From the NCBI GenBank assembly GCA_017505725.1, contig JAFVOR010000053.1:1-64000 (forward strand): a stretch of DNA of 64,000 nt, in the 5' to 3' direction. The notes beneath the pieces were generated by a model, which was not told where the DNA came from, made no database searches, and worked only from the letters and a program-made list of their open reading frames with translations. The stretch comes from Alistipes sp. (GTDB lineage: Bacteria > Bacteroidota > Bacteroidia > Bacteroidales > Rikenellaceae). Of this stretch, positions 1 to 7,445 are shown piece after piece (the first letter of the stretch is position 1; every line of letters starts with the position of its first letter). The translations under genes and the position numbers were made by a program.

Positions 1-73
1 ATGAGCATTTCAAAGACTTTGTGAAATGGTATCTTTTCTTGCAAAGTAATCAGGGAAAGGCAAGCAAAAAATA

Positions 74-99
74 GGGCGAGAAATACCCGTTTCTCGCCC
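74..99 (-). terminator. Rho-independent terminator after the glycosyltransferase
   Basis: A perfect 10-bp inverted repeat (GGGCGAGAAA / TTTCTCGCCC) with a 6-base loop. Read on the minus strand it is followed by TATTTTTTG, so it ends the metY-metX-hom-glycosyltransferase transcript. Confidence 0.85.
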
Positions 100-153
100 A
101 CTATTTAATGACTAAAAAGCGCCACTTTTTGCATCATTACCTATCTATTTATG

Positions 154-1296
154 CTACTTAAGTAACGACTGCAATCCTCTTTCCAGCACTGCCGTTACGC
201 TCTCGGCAGTGAAGCTGCGATTGAGTCTATCGCGCTCGGAGAAGTCGGGATTCGACTTCGCGACCTCAATAGCACGAAGCATACCTTCGTAGAGGCTCTC
301 TTCGTCGTGGTGGCACTGCACCACCGTATTCATCCCTGCAAAGAGCTCGCGCGATGGTGTCTCGCGACCTGTTTCGCTCAGAATCACTCGATTGATTTGC
401 ATATAGGTGATAATCTTGCTCGAAAGGAATGGGTCCTTCTCACGATCGGCATCGATGTCGACCAAGACCATTGCACGACTAAAGAGCGGTGCAAGATCGG
501 AGGTGTGAGAGCCTACAATTATCTGCTTCTGCTCCTCGACATTGAGGATACTCTTCATATTGCCGAGTCGCTTCTTTCGGCCAACAATCATAAACTCTGC
601 CGTAGGATAGACCTTCAGCAGGCGACGAAAGGCCTTGAAGAAGTGGTCGGGATTACGCAAGCCATAGAGCTCACCCGTATAGAGGAAGAGTATCTCGTCG
701 GAGGCCGGGGTGTGGATATAATTCTCGGGGGCTACCGTATAGACCACATCTGAAACCAGCCCCTTCTTATGCTTGAACAGCCCAAGTTGATAGGCAAGCA
801 TATGCGAGTTCGACGCTGCGAGGTAGTCTGCCGCTGCGAAGTTTCGCGCTACCACCTTCATCTTGCCTCGGAACTCGCTGCGTCGGCGTGTCCATCCGCC
901 GGGTGCAGGTATTGCATCCACCGTATATATCGCAAACTTGCAACCCTTGCGCTCGGCCACACAGCGACCACAAACCACTGCATCGAGATGGATGCTCGAA
1001 GTCATCGATAGCACCACATCGTAGTCGTTGGCGACGATGTTTGCTGCAGCCTCGCCCCATCTGCGCGATATGGGTGTAGTGCCAAACCATCGCACAAAAC
1101 GACGGCTCCACCCCTGCTCCTTTTTCGAGTAGGGGAGGCAATAGAAGTTGCGTATATTGGCAAAATCACTCTGCGAGGGTGTACTACAGAGCACATCCAC
1201 CTCGTTGGAGAGAGCCAACTCACAGATTATCCTTCTGTAGAAGTAGGATACGCAACCTCCATCCGTAGGCCCTATACATACAGCCAAAATCTTCAT
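154..1296 (-). CDS. GT4-like glycosyltransferase
   Basis: A likely cytoplasmic GT-B glycosyltransferase; donor and acceptor cannot be read from the sequence. The start MKILAVCIGPTDGG looks like the first strand and glycine-rich loop of the N-terminal lobe, and a second Rossmann-like half starts near residue 205 (EILFLYTGELYGLRNPDHF), as in GT4 enzymes. At 380 residues it has the usual family length, with no signal peptide or membrane segment. It begins 10 bases after hom and is followed by a strong terminator, so it is the last gene of the methionine operon. No other glycan gene is nearby, so the pairing with methionine synthesis is unexplained. The family call is fair; any specific role is unknown. 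Confidence 0.75.
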   Translation of the reverse strand: MKILAVCIGPTDGGCVSYFYRRIICELALSNEVDVLCSTPSQSDFANIRNFYCLPYSKKEQGWSRRFVRWFGTTPISRRWGEAAANIVANDYDVVLSMTSSIHLDAVVCGRCVAERKGCKFAIYTVDAIPAPGGWTRRRSEFRGKMKVVARNFAAADYLAASNSHMLAYQLGLFKHKKGLVSDVVYTVAPENYIHTPASDEILFLYTGELYGLRNPDHFFKAFRRLLKVYPTAEFMIVGRKKRLGNMKSILNVEEQKQIIVGSHTSDLAPLFSRAMVLVDIDADREKDPFLSSKIITYMQINRVILSETGRETPSRELFAGMNTVVQCHHDEESLYEGMLRAIEVAKSNPDFSERDRLNRSFTAESVTAVLERGLQSLLK

Positions 1297-1306
1297 CGAG
1301 GCTCAA

Positions 1307-2500
1307 CTACTTTGTAGGATATGCGGCAATGAAGAGATCACGCTGTCGAATCTGCGCTGCATTTCTATGGAGATTAGCCAACGAGATGTGACCTACCAAG
1401 TACTTGTAGTCGTCGCTGATATACTGCTCCTCGATGCTTGCAAACTCGAACAACGCACGATCCTCGGCATTCGAATAGCGGAGGTAGACACGCACCAACA
1501 CATCATCGGTGTACTCCACAGGCGTACGTCCAATCATTCGCTTGTACTCGTAGCGGTAGTTGTAGAAGCAGGCCATAATATCGCTCAACACTGCCGAGCC
1601 TGTAGGGTGACCGCCCGCACCGCGACCAAACATAAACTGCTTATCGTAGAATTTACCCTTGATAACCACGCCATTGAACTCATCCTCAACCGAGTAGATA
1701 TACTTCTCGCGCGAGATGAGCTGTGGCATCACGCTCATAATAATCTTGCCGTTATCGAGCTTCTCGACGTGAGCCACCAACTTGTAGCGACGCTCCTTCT
1801 CGTTCGCAAAGCGGATATCGTTGTCGTTCATCGACGAGATACCGTATGTGAATATCTTCTCCGGCGAGACGTAGCAACCGAAGGCGTGCACGGTGATGAT
1901 GATGAGCTTGAACAACGAGTCCCAGCCACCGATGTCGAGTGTTGGGTCGCTCTCGGCAAAGCCCAACTCCTGCGCACGACGAAGTGCCACATCGTAGGAG
2001 TAGTTCTCGTTAAAGATCTTCGAGAGGATAAAGTTCGATGAGCCATTGAGGATACCCTTTACCGACACAAGCAGGTCATTATCATAGTACTCCTCGAGGT
2101 TGCGGATAACAGGAATCGAACCGCAAGCCGAAGCGTCGTAGAGCAACGCTACATTGTGCTTCTGCTGCAACTCGATCAACTCTGGCAGGTGGTGCGCCAA
2201 CATCTTCTTATTGCCCGAAACAGCCGAGAGACCGCTTGTGAGGGCACGCTTCACGATCTGGTATGCCGCCTCGGCATCGTCAATCAACTCCACGATAAGG
2301 TTTATATCCTTATCGTTGAAAATATCATCGGCATTGTCGGTGAAGAAGTTCTCTTCAACACCTCGCTCCTTGGCAAGGTCACGCACACATACGCGCTTGA
2401 TGGTAGCCTCCTTCGATGTGATGGTCTTGAGCACATCGTATAGACCTCGGCCCACATTGCCAAAGCCGAACATTCCAATTACAAGTTGTTTTTGTCCCAT
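1307..2500 (-). CDS. hom: Homoserine dehydrogenase
   Basis: Reduces aspartate semialdehyde to homoserine, the branch point to methionine and threonine, in the cytoplasm. The N-terminus has the dinucleotide-binding glycine motif GMFGFGNVGRGLYDVL (about residues 9-24). The catalytic domain carries GILNGSSNFILSKI and the downstream ELGFAESDPTLDIGGWDSLFKL block expected for the family. At 397 residues it is a stand-alone enzyme, with no fused aspartokinase and no room for a long C-terminal ACT domain. It starts 8 bases after metX and is followed 10 bases later by a glycosyltransferase gene, so it is translated from the metY-metX-hom transcript. Identification is secure; the cofactor preference (NAD or NADP) was not determined. 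Confidence 0.94.
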   Translation of the reverse strand: MGQKQLVIGMFGFGNVGRGLYDVLKTITSKEATIKRVCVRDLAKERGVEENFFTDNADDIFNDKDINLIVELIDDAEAAYQIVKRALTSGLSAVSGNKKMLAHHLPELIELQQKHNVALLYDASACGSIPVIRNLEEYYDNDLLVSVKGILNGSSNFILSKIFNENYSYDVALRRAQELGFAESDPTLDIGGWDSLFKLIIITVHAFGCYVSPEKIFTYGISSMNDNDIRFANEKERRYKLVAHVEKLDNGKIIMSVMPQLISREKYIYSVEDEFNGVVIKGKFYDKQFMFGRGAGGHPTGSAVLSDIMACFYNYRYEYKRMIGRTPVEYTDDVLVRVYLRYSNAEDRALFEFASIEEQYISDDYKYLVGHISLANLHRNAAQIRQRDLFIAAYPTK

Positions 2501-2508
2501 ATTTTTGT

Positions 2509-3525
2509 CTAATTTATAAATTCCAAAATGAGTTTGTTGAGCGACTCTGCCTCAACCAAGAAGCCATCGTGTCCGAACGACGAGTCGATAAGGTGGTAGT
2601 GAGCCCCCTTGATATTGTCGGCAAGGTAGCGATTTTCGACCTCGGTGAAGAGGATGTCGCTGGTGATACCAACCACAAAGGTGCGACTCTTGATATTTTT
2701 CAGTGCCTCGACAACACCACCTCTGCCACGACCGATATCGTGCGAATCGACCGCATACGATACCGAAGCGTAGGAGTAGGCATTGAAACGACGACGCAAC
2801 TTCTCGCCCTGATAACGCTGATAGGAGTGGACTCTGCGCCTGAACAAGTCGCCCTTCAGCTCCTCGTTATCCTGCTGCGTGAGACAGTAGGCAGGGCCTC
2901 CACGATAGCTCAACAACGCCACACTGCGTGCCGCAGCCATACCCGCCTCGCCTGCATCATCTCTGCGCTCACCAAAGGTTGGGTCATTCTCTAGAATCCA
3001 ACGCTGCGACTCGTTGAATGCCGAAATCCAAGGTGTGGTGGTTGCTCCCGTTGCAATCAGCACCAAATTCTCTGCCAAGTCGGGATTTGCCAACGCCATC
3101 TCCAAACATTGAAAGCCACCAATCGAGCTACCGATGAGGAGTTTTACTCGCTTGATGCCGAGATGCTCTGCCAAGCGGCGGTGGCACTCTGCCATATCGC
3201 GCACTGTAACCTTTGGGAAGTCGCCATACCACTTCTCGCCCGTAGCGGGGTTTACCGAGAGTGGACCCGTAGTGCCGTAGTGCGAGCCGAGGAAGTTGGC
3301 ACAGATGATAAAGTAACGCGAAGCATCGAGCAACTTACCCTCGCCAATCATCTCGGGCCACCACGACTCCACATCCGACGATGCGGTGAGGGCGTGACAC
3401 ACCCAGATAATGTTCGAATCATCTGCGTTACGCTCACCATAGGTATCGTAGGCTATGGTCAGCTCGGGAAGAACACCTCCATCCTCCAACTTTAACGGTG
3501 TTGTATCGTGAAAAAATTTAGCCAT
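2509..3525 (-). CDS. metX: Homoserine O-acetyltransferase
   Basis: Alpha/beta hydrolase-fold acyltransferase that activates homoserine, normally with acetyl-CoA, giving O-acetylhomoserine for the neighbouring MetY. The nucleophile elbow LLIGSSIGGFQ lies near residues 131-141. The acid and base of the triad fit the Asp in GITSDILFTEVENR and the His in SFGHDGFLVE near the C-terminus. At 338 residues it is slightly shorter than many MetX proteins but complete. Succinyl rather than acetyl transfer cannot be ruled out from sequence alone; the adjacent O-acetylhomoserine sulfhydrylase favours acetyl. The gene sits 59 bases after metY, across a TTAGCCA tandem repeat, and 8 bases before hom. Confidence 0.93.
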   Translation of the reverse strand: MAKFFHDTTPLKLEDGGVLPELTIAYDTYGERNADDSNIIWVCHALTASSDVESWWPEMIGEGKLLDASRYFIICANFLGSHYGTTGPLSVNPATGEKWYGDFPKVTVRDMAECHRRLAEHLGIKRVKLLIGSSIGGFQCLEMALANPDLAENLVLIATGATTTPWISAFNESQRWILENDPTFGERRDDAGEAGMAAARSVALLSYRGGPAYCLTQQDNEELKGDLFRRRVHSYQRYQGEKLRRRFNAYSYASVSYAVDSHDIGRGRGGVVEALKNIKSRTFVVGITSDILFTEVENRYLADNIKGAHYHLIDSSFGHDGFLVEAESLNKLILEFIN

Positions 3526-3531
3526 ATTTTT

Positions 3532-3566
3532 TTAGCTATTAGCCATTAGCCATTAGCCATTAGCTA
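3532..3566. repeat. Short tandem repeat between metY and metX
   Basis: Several copies of a 9-base unit TTAGCCATT, followed by AT-rich repeats of TTTTTAATT to about 3597. It fills the only sizeable gap in the metY-metX-hom operon. Similar short-unit tandem arrays recur at gene ends across the window. Confidence 0.85.
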
Positions 3567-3584
3567 ATTTTTAATTCTTAATTT

Positions 3585-4871
3585 TTAATTTTTAATTTGA
3601 GCAAAACTTTGCTCAAAGTCCTCAATAATATCCTCTACCGCCTCCAGGCCCGCCGAGATGCGCAAGAGTGTTGGCGAGATACCTGCACGCTCCAAAGCCT
3701 CTGCGCTGAGTTGCTTATGGGTGGTCGATGCAGGGTGAGTAACCACCGAAATCGAGTCGCCAATCATTGTCATATTGGCAACGAGTTTCAGCCCCTCAAC
3801 CAACTTCACAGTACTCTCCAAAGTACCCTTCAACTCCACCGATATGACGCACGCAGCACCCTTGCGGAAGTATTTCTGTGCCAACTCGTAGCTTGCATCG
3901 TCATCGAAGCCTACATAGCTGACCTTCTTTACATTCTCGTTTGCTCGGAAGAACTCTGCCAACTTTGCGGTAGCCTCAGCCTCGTGGCGAACACGCAACG
4001 AGAGGGTCTCGAGACCGAGCATCATCAGGTATGTATCGAATGGCGAAGGGCAGCAACCGAAGTCGCGCAAGCCATCCACACGACACTTCACGATAAAGGC
4101 CTGATTGCCGAAGGTCTTCCACAAGTTCAAACCGTGATAACCCTCCGATGGCCCGTCAATCTCGGGATAGCGACCATTGCCCCAATCGAAAGTTCCGCCA
4201 TCGACAATGATACCACCCATAGCTGTACCGTGACCATTTATCCACTTGGTAGCCGAGTCACAGATGATGTCCGCACCCCACTCGAATGGGTTACAGAGGT
4301 AGCCGCAAGCTCCGAAGGTGTTATCCACAACGAGAGGCATCTGATGTGCGTGAGCAACCTTTGCCAAAGCCTCCATATCGGCAACGATGCAGCCCGGATT
4401 TGACATCGACTCCACGAATACGAAGCGAGTCTTCTCATCTATCAACTCCTCGATAGCCTCTGCCGAAGCGTTCTTGGCAAAGCGCACCTCAACGCCGAGG
4501 TTACGCAACGAGATGGAGAATTGGTTGTGCGTTCCGCCATAGACATAAGGCGAGGTTACGATGTTGTCGCCAGCCTTTGCCAAAGCGGTTACGGTGAGCA
4601 AAATCGCCGACATACCCGACGATGTTGCCAATGCACCTACGCCACCGTAGAGTGCCGCCACACGATTCTCATAGTTTGCGGTGGTTGGGTTGTGAATGCG
4701 TGTATAGATATTACCTGCCTCGCTCAACTCGAAGAGGTTGGCTGCGTAGTCGCACGACTTGAAGTGGTAGGCAGCGGTAGGATAGATTGCCAAGCCACGC
4801 GAAAGAGTGTGGTCGGGTGCATATCCACCGTGAATCTGCAATGTCTCGAAACGGAGTTTTTTCTCGCTCAT
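3585..4871 (-). CDS. metY: O-acetylhomoserine sulfhydrylase (aminocarboxypropyltransferase)
   Basis: PLP-dependent Cys/Met metabolism enzyme that makes homocysteine from O-acetylhomoserine and sulfide in direct sulfhydrylation. The PLP lysine is in ICDSATKWINGHGTAMGGI (near residue 210), the cofactor-stacking region reads TSPYVYGGTHNQF, and the cofactor Asp is in VVDNTFGACGY. At 428 residues it matches the long MetY subfamily rather than the roughly 380-residue MetB/MetC enzymes. It is the first gene of the operon; a promoter lies at 4919-4926, about 48 bases upstream. The specificity call rests on length, the VDNTFGACGYL block and the adjacent metX; cystathionine gamma-synthase is less likely. 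Confidence 0.93.
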   Translation of the reverse strand: MSEKKLRFETLQIHGGYAPDHTLSRGLAIYPTAAYHFKSCDYAANLFELSEAGNIYTRIHNPTTANYENRVAALYGGVGALATSSGMSAILLTVTALAKAGDNIVTSPYVYGGTHNQFSISLRNLGVEVRFAKNASAEAIEELIDEKTRFVFVESMSNPGCIVADMEALAKVAHAHQMPLVVDNTFGACGYLCNPFEWGADIICDSATKWINGHGTAMGGIIVDGGTFDWGNGRYPEIDGPSEGYHGLNLWKTFGNQAFIVKCRVDGLRDFGCCPSPFDTYLMMLGLETLSLRVRHEAEATAKLAEFFRANENVKKVSYVGFDDDASYELAQKYFRKGAACVISVELKGTLESTVKLVEGLKLVANMTMIGDSISVVTHPASTTHKQLSAEALERAGISPTLLRISAGLEAVEDIIEDFEQSFAQIKN

Positions 4872-4918
4872 CGTTCTCTATTTATTGAAGTGTTAAAAAT
4901 AACTTATTTTTATTCGGG

Positions 4919-4926
4919 CAAAGATA
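4919..4926 (-). promoter_or_regulatory. Promoter (-7 element) of metY operon
   Basis: Minus-strand TATCTTTG followed by CC, matching the Bacteroidetes -7 consensus TAnnTTTG. It sits about 48 bases upstream of the metY start codon. I saw no known riboswitch fold in the short leader. Confidence 0.75.
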
Positions 4927-4935
4927 GCACAAAAA

Positions 4936-4964
4936 ATGCAAAATGCAGAATGCAGAATGCAAAA
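4936..4964. repeat. Short tandem repeat upstream of metY promoter
   Basis: Four copies of an 8-base unit ATGCAAAA / ATGCAGAA just upstream of the metY promoter. Related arrays of AAATGCA and ATTCTGCA units occur at 6484-6513 and 58465-58500. Confidence 0.8.
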
Positions 4965-4986
4965 TATTAAATGTAAAATAAATAAA

Positions 4987-5014
4987 AGAGTCAGTCGCCA
5001 AAGCAACTGACTCT
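4987..5014 (-). terminator. Terminator after the sugar-phosphate transporter operon
   Basis: Inverted repeat AGAGTCAGT / ACTGACTCT with a 10-base loop; on the minus strand it is followed by TTTTATT. It ends the operon whose last gene is the OPA-family transporter and separates it from metY. Confidence 0.85.
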
Positions 5015-5021
5015 TAAAAAT

Positions 5022-5054
5022 AATTTTGAATTTTGAATTTTGAATTCTGAATTT
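5022..5054. repeat. Short tandem repeat after the transporter gene
   Basis: Repeats of the 9-base unit AATTTTGAA, ending within a few bases of the transporter stop codon. Simple-sequence DNA with no visible gene. Confidence 0.75.
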
Positions 5055-5057
5055 GCT

Positions 5058-6455
5058 TTACTCCTTCACCTTCTTACCCCAGTTGAGGATTGGCAACAAG
5101 AACGAAATCACCGATGCTCCAATCCAGAAGATTGCCGCCTGCGAGAAGTCGTAGTGCTTAACCACCTCGCCAAGCTCGTTAACAGTCTCGGTGAGGTTGC
5201 TATCGATAAGGTAGCCACTCACAACATCCTGAATACCAGCAGCAATATAGCTTGCGCAGCCCACGATGCCGAGCGCTGCACCTGTAGCCTTACGAGGCAC
5301 AACATCGATAGCCATCAGACCACCCAGGAAGGCAATCAACACGCCGATAGCGATACCGAACAACACCATCGAGGCGATATTTACCCAATACTCATTGCCA
5401 CCGTACACGAACAATGCATACGAAACAGACAACATAACACCCGACACAAAGGCCGGCATCTTGCGGTCACCCTTGAACAAGACATCCGACAACCAACCTG
5501 CCAACACTGTACCTACGATACCGAGCAATGCGTTGATTGAGATGATAAATGTTGCATCAGCCAGCTCGAAGCCCTTCTCCTCCTGCAAGAAGAGGATACC
5601 CCACGAGTTGAGAGAGTAGCGCGAGATGTACATAAATGCCGAAGCGAGAGCCAAGATCCACACCGCAGGGGTACGAAGAGCGAGTTTCTGTGCTGCGCCA
5701 GCCGAATCATCGGCCTTCTTCTCCTCAACCTTCTCGCCTGTCAAGACCTCAATCGAAGGCAAACCCTTGCTCTCTGGTGTATCGTGCATCAAGAAGAGGA
5801 TAATGACAATACCGATAGCACCCGCAATGGCAGCTCCGAAGAAGCCCCACTGCCAGCCCGATACCGCTACGATAGAGCCCACGAAGATAAACGAGAGCCA
5901 CTCGCCAATGTTGTGACTCGCCGAGAAGAATCCGTAGAATGTGCCTCGACGCGAGAGTGGAAACCAGCGCGAGAGAGCGATAATAGCGGGAGCTGCACCC
6001 ATCGACTGCGACCAGCCATTGATGCCCCACATAATCGCAAAGATGATGAACACCGCTGCCGAAGGGATGACCGCAGAGCCCTCGCCTGTGCCAAAGAGTC
6101 CTACGATGCCCATTGTCAAGTTTGCCAAGGTCGAAACCAACAAACCTGTGGCCATAAAGCGCTTGATATTGGAGTGGTCAGCCAAGAAACCATTCACAAA
6201 CTTACCGATAGCGTAAGCGAACAACAGAGCCGAGCCGATGATACCCAACTGTGTAGCATCGAGCATACCGCTGTCGAGAATAGGCTTCTTCATCACATTG
6301 AGCGATGTGCGACATACATAGTAGAGGCTGTAGCCGAGTGTTCCGGCTACAAACGACTGTAGTGCCAACGAGCGGTGATACTTCTTCTGCTCCTGCTCGG
6401 TCATATCACGAAGTGGAGCCGGTGCGCTCGTCTTGAAAAAATTCAAAAATCCCAT
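5058..6455 (-). CDS. glpT: Organophosphate:phosphate antiporter (GlpT/UhpT-like MFS)
   Basis: Major facilitator with about 12 membrane segments in 465 residues, of the organophosphate:Pi antiporter type that exchanges glycerol-3-phosphate or hexose phosphates for phosphate across the inner membrane. The N-terminal signature YSLYYVCRTSLNVMKKPIL and the block AIGKFVNGFLAD fit this group, as does NGWSQSMGAAPAIIALSRWF in segment 4-5. It is the last gene of the operon, 55 bases after a glycerophosphodiesterase gene. That context favours glycerol-3-phosphate as substrate; a hexose-phosphate carrier (UhpT/UhpC-like) remains possible. A terminator follows. Confidence 0.85.
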   Translation of the reverse strand: MGFLNFFKTSAPAPLRDMTEQEQKKYHRSLALQSFVAGTLGYSLYYVCRTSLNVMKKPILDSGMLDATQLGIIGSALLFAYAIGKFVNGFLADHSNIKRFMATGLLVSTLANLTMGIVGLFGTGEGSAVIPSAAVFIIFAIMWGINGWSQSMGAAPAIIALSRWFPLSRRGTFYGFFSASHNIGEWLSFIFVGSIVAVSGWQWGFFGAAIAGAIGIVIILFLMHDTPESKGLPSIEVLTGEKVEEKKADDSAGAAQKLALRTPAVWILALASAFMYISRYSLNSWGILFLQEEKGFELADATFIISINALLGIVGTVLAGWLSDVLFKGDRKMPAFVSGVMLSVSYALFVYGGNEYWVNIASMVLFGIAIGVLIAFLGGLMAIDVVPRKATGAALGIVGCASYIAAGIQDVVSGYLIDSNLTETVNELGEVVKHYDFSQAAIFWIGASVISFLLPILNWGKKVKE

Positions 6456-6510
6456 AATTTTTTTTTGAGTAGTTTATATTAATTTTGCATTCTGAATTCT
6501 GCATTCTGCA

Positions 6511-7434
6511 TTATTTCAGTGTATGACGACCCTTGCTCTCCAAGTATTTGATAAGCATTGCAGGGCGGTCGGTTTGAATCATCGAGGTGCCATACGAGAG
6601 AATCTTGCCATAGATTTTATCCTCGTTACCAACCGCAGCATCGTCGTCGTAGCCATTCTCCTTACCTCCACAGAGCTTGCCCCACAAGGTATTAATCCAC
6701 AAGCGTTTGCCACTCTTGAGTACCTTGTTGAATACCCTCTTCTCGTTTGGAAGTGAGCCATCCCAGCACATCTCGAAGGCGATAAACGGAAGGTCGGTCT
6801 CGAGATAGCCCTGGAACATAGCCTCGTGTCTTGCCCACGACTTGGTGTTGTAGTTTACGACAGGCATATAGAGCATATTCACATCGTGCTTTGCGAAGAA
6901 CTTCTTCATATATGGAGCGGTCTTGCTACTCTTCATAATCACCTGATCGGCCATCTTGCGAGCAACGAGCATATCCATAATCTGATCGTAGTAGTTTACC
7001 GCCTTGTCGAGGTTGATAAGCACACGACCCTTGCACACATCGAGAGCCTCCTCCAGGGTTGGCATCTTGTAGCGGGTTACCGCATTGTGACCGGCACGAA
7101 GACGGCAGTTGCGGATAGAGTCGAGTGTAAGCTCAGCTATCTTACCCTTACCATTTGTGGTGCGGTTGATGGTCTTGTCGTGGCAGATAACCAAAGCACC
7201 ATCTGCTGTGCGATGAACATCCAGCTCAACAATGTCGACCCCCATCTTGATAGCCGACTCGATAGCCTCCAACGAGTTCTCGGGGAAGTTGCGCCAATCG
7301 GCACGGTGTGCAATCACAAAGACATAGTCCGACTTCGGGTCACGCAACTCGCGCAACAACTTGTCGGTACGACGCTCCGCCATAGCCGAGAAAGCCACGA
7401 CTACAAAGAGGAGCGAAAAGATAAGTTTTTTCAT
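6511..7434 (-). CDS. Glycerophosphodiester phosphodiesterase
   Basis: Secreted or periplasmic GDPD enzyme that splits glycerophosphodiesters (deacylated phospholipids) into glycerol-3-phosphate and an alcohol. A Sec signal peptide covers residues 1-19 (MKKLIFSLLFVVVAFSAMA). The TIM-barrel active site is visible as VIAHRADWRNFPENSLEAI (catalytic His and conserved ENS), then VDIVELDVHRTADGALVICHD with the metal-binding Glu/Asp and second His. At 307 residues it is typical. It is co-transcribed with the downstream organophosphate transporter (55-base gap) and lies 11 bases after a GH3 glucosidase gene, so hydrolysis and uptake of glycerol-3-phosphate appear coupled. Confidence 0.92.
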   Translation of the reverse strand: MKKLIFSLLFVVVAFSAMAERRTDKLLRELRDPKSDYVFVIAHRADWRNFPENSLEAIESAIKMGVDIVELDVHRTADGALVICHDKTINRTTNGKGKIAELTLDSIRNCRLRAGHNAVTRYKMPTLEEALDVCKGRVLINLDKAVNYYDQIMDMLVARKMADQVIMKSSKTAPYMKKFFAKHDVNMLYMPVVNYNTKSWARHEAMFQGYLETDLPFIAFEMCWDGSLPNEKRVFNKVLKSGKRLWINTLWGKLCGGKENGYDDDAAVGNEDKIYGKILSYGTSMIQTDRPAMLIKYLESKGRHTLK

Positions 7435-7445
7435 AGTTTTATCTA

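Noticed and set aside
1..55. A possible F1 right half at the window start (ATGAGCATTTC ... TTGCAAAGTAATCAGG)
   Set aside because: Only the TGAGCATTTC core fits and the left half is outside the window, so it cannot be confirmed.
4872..4986. A SAM or cobalamin riboswitch upstream of metY
   Set aside because: The leader is only about 40 bases from the promoter and shows no such fold; the upstream sequence is simple tandem repeats.
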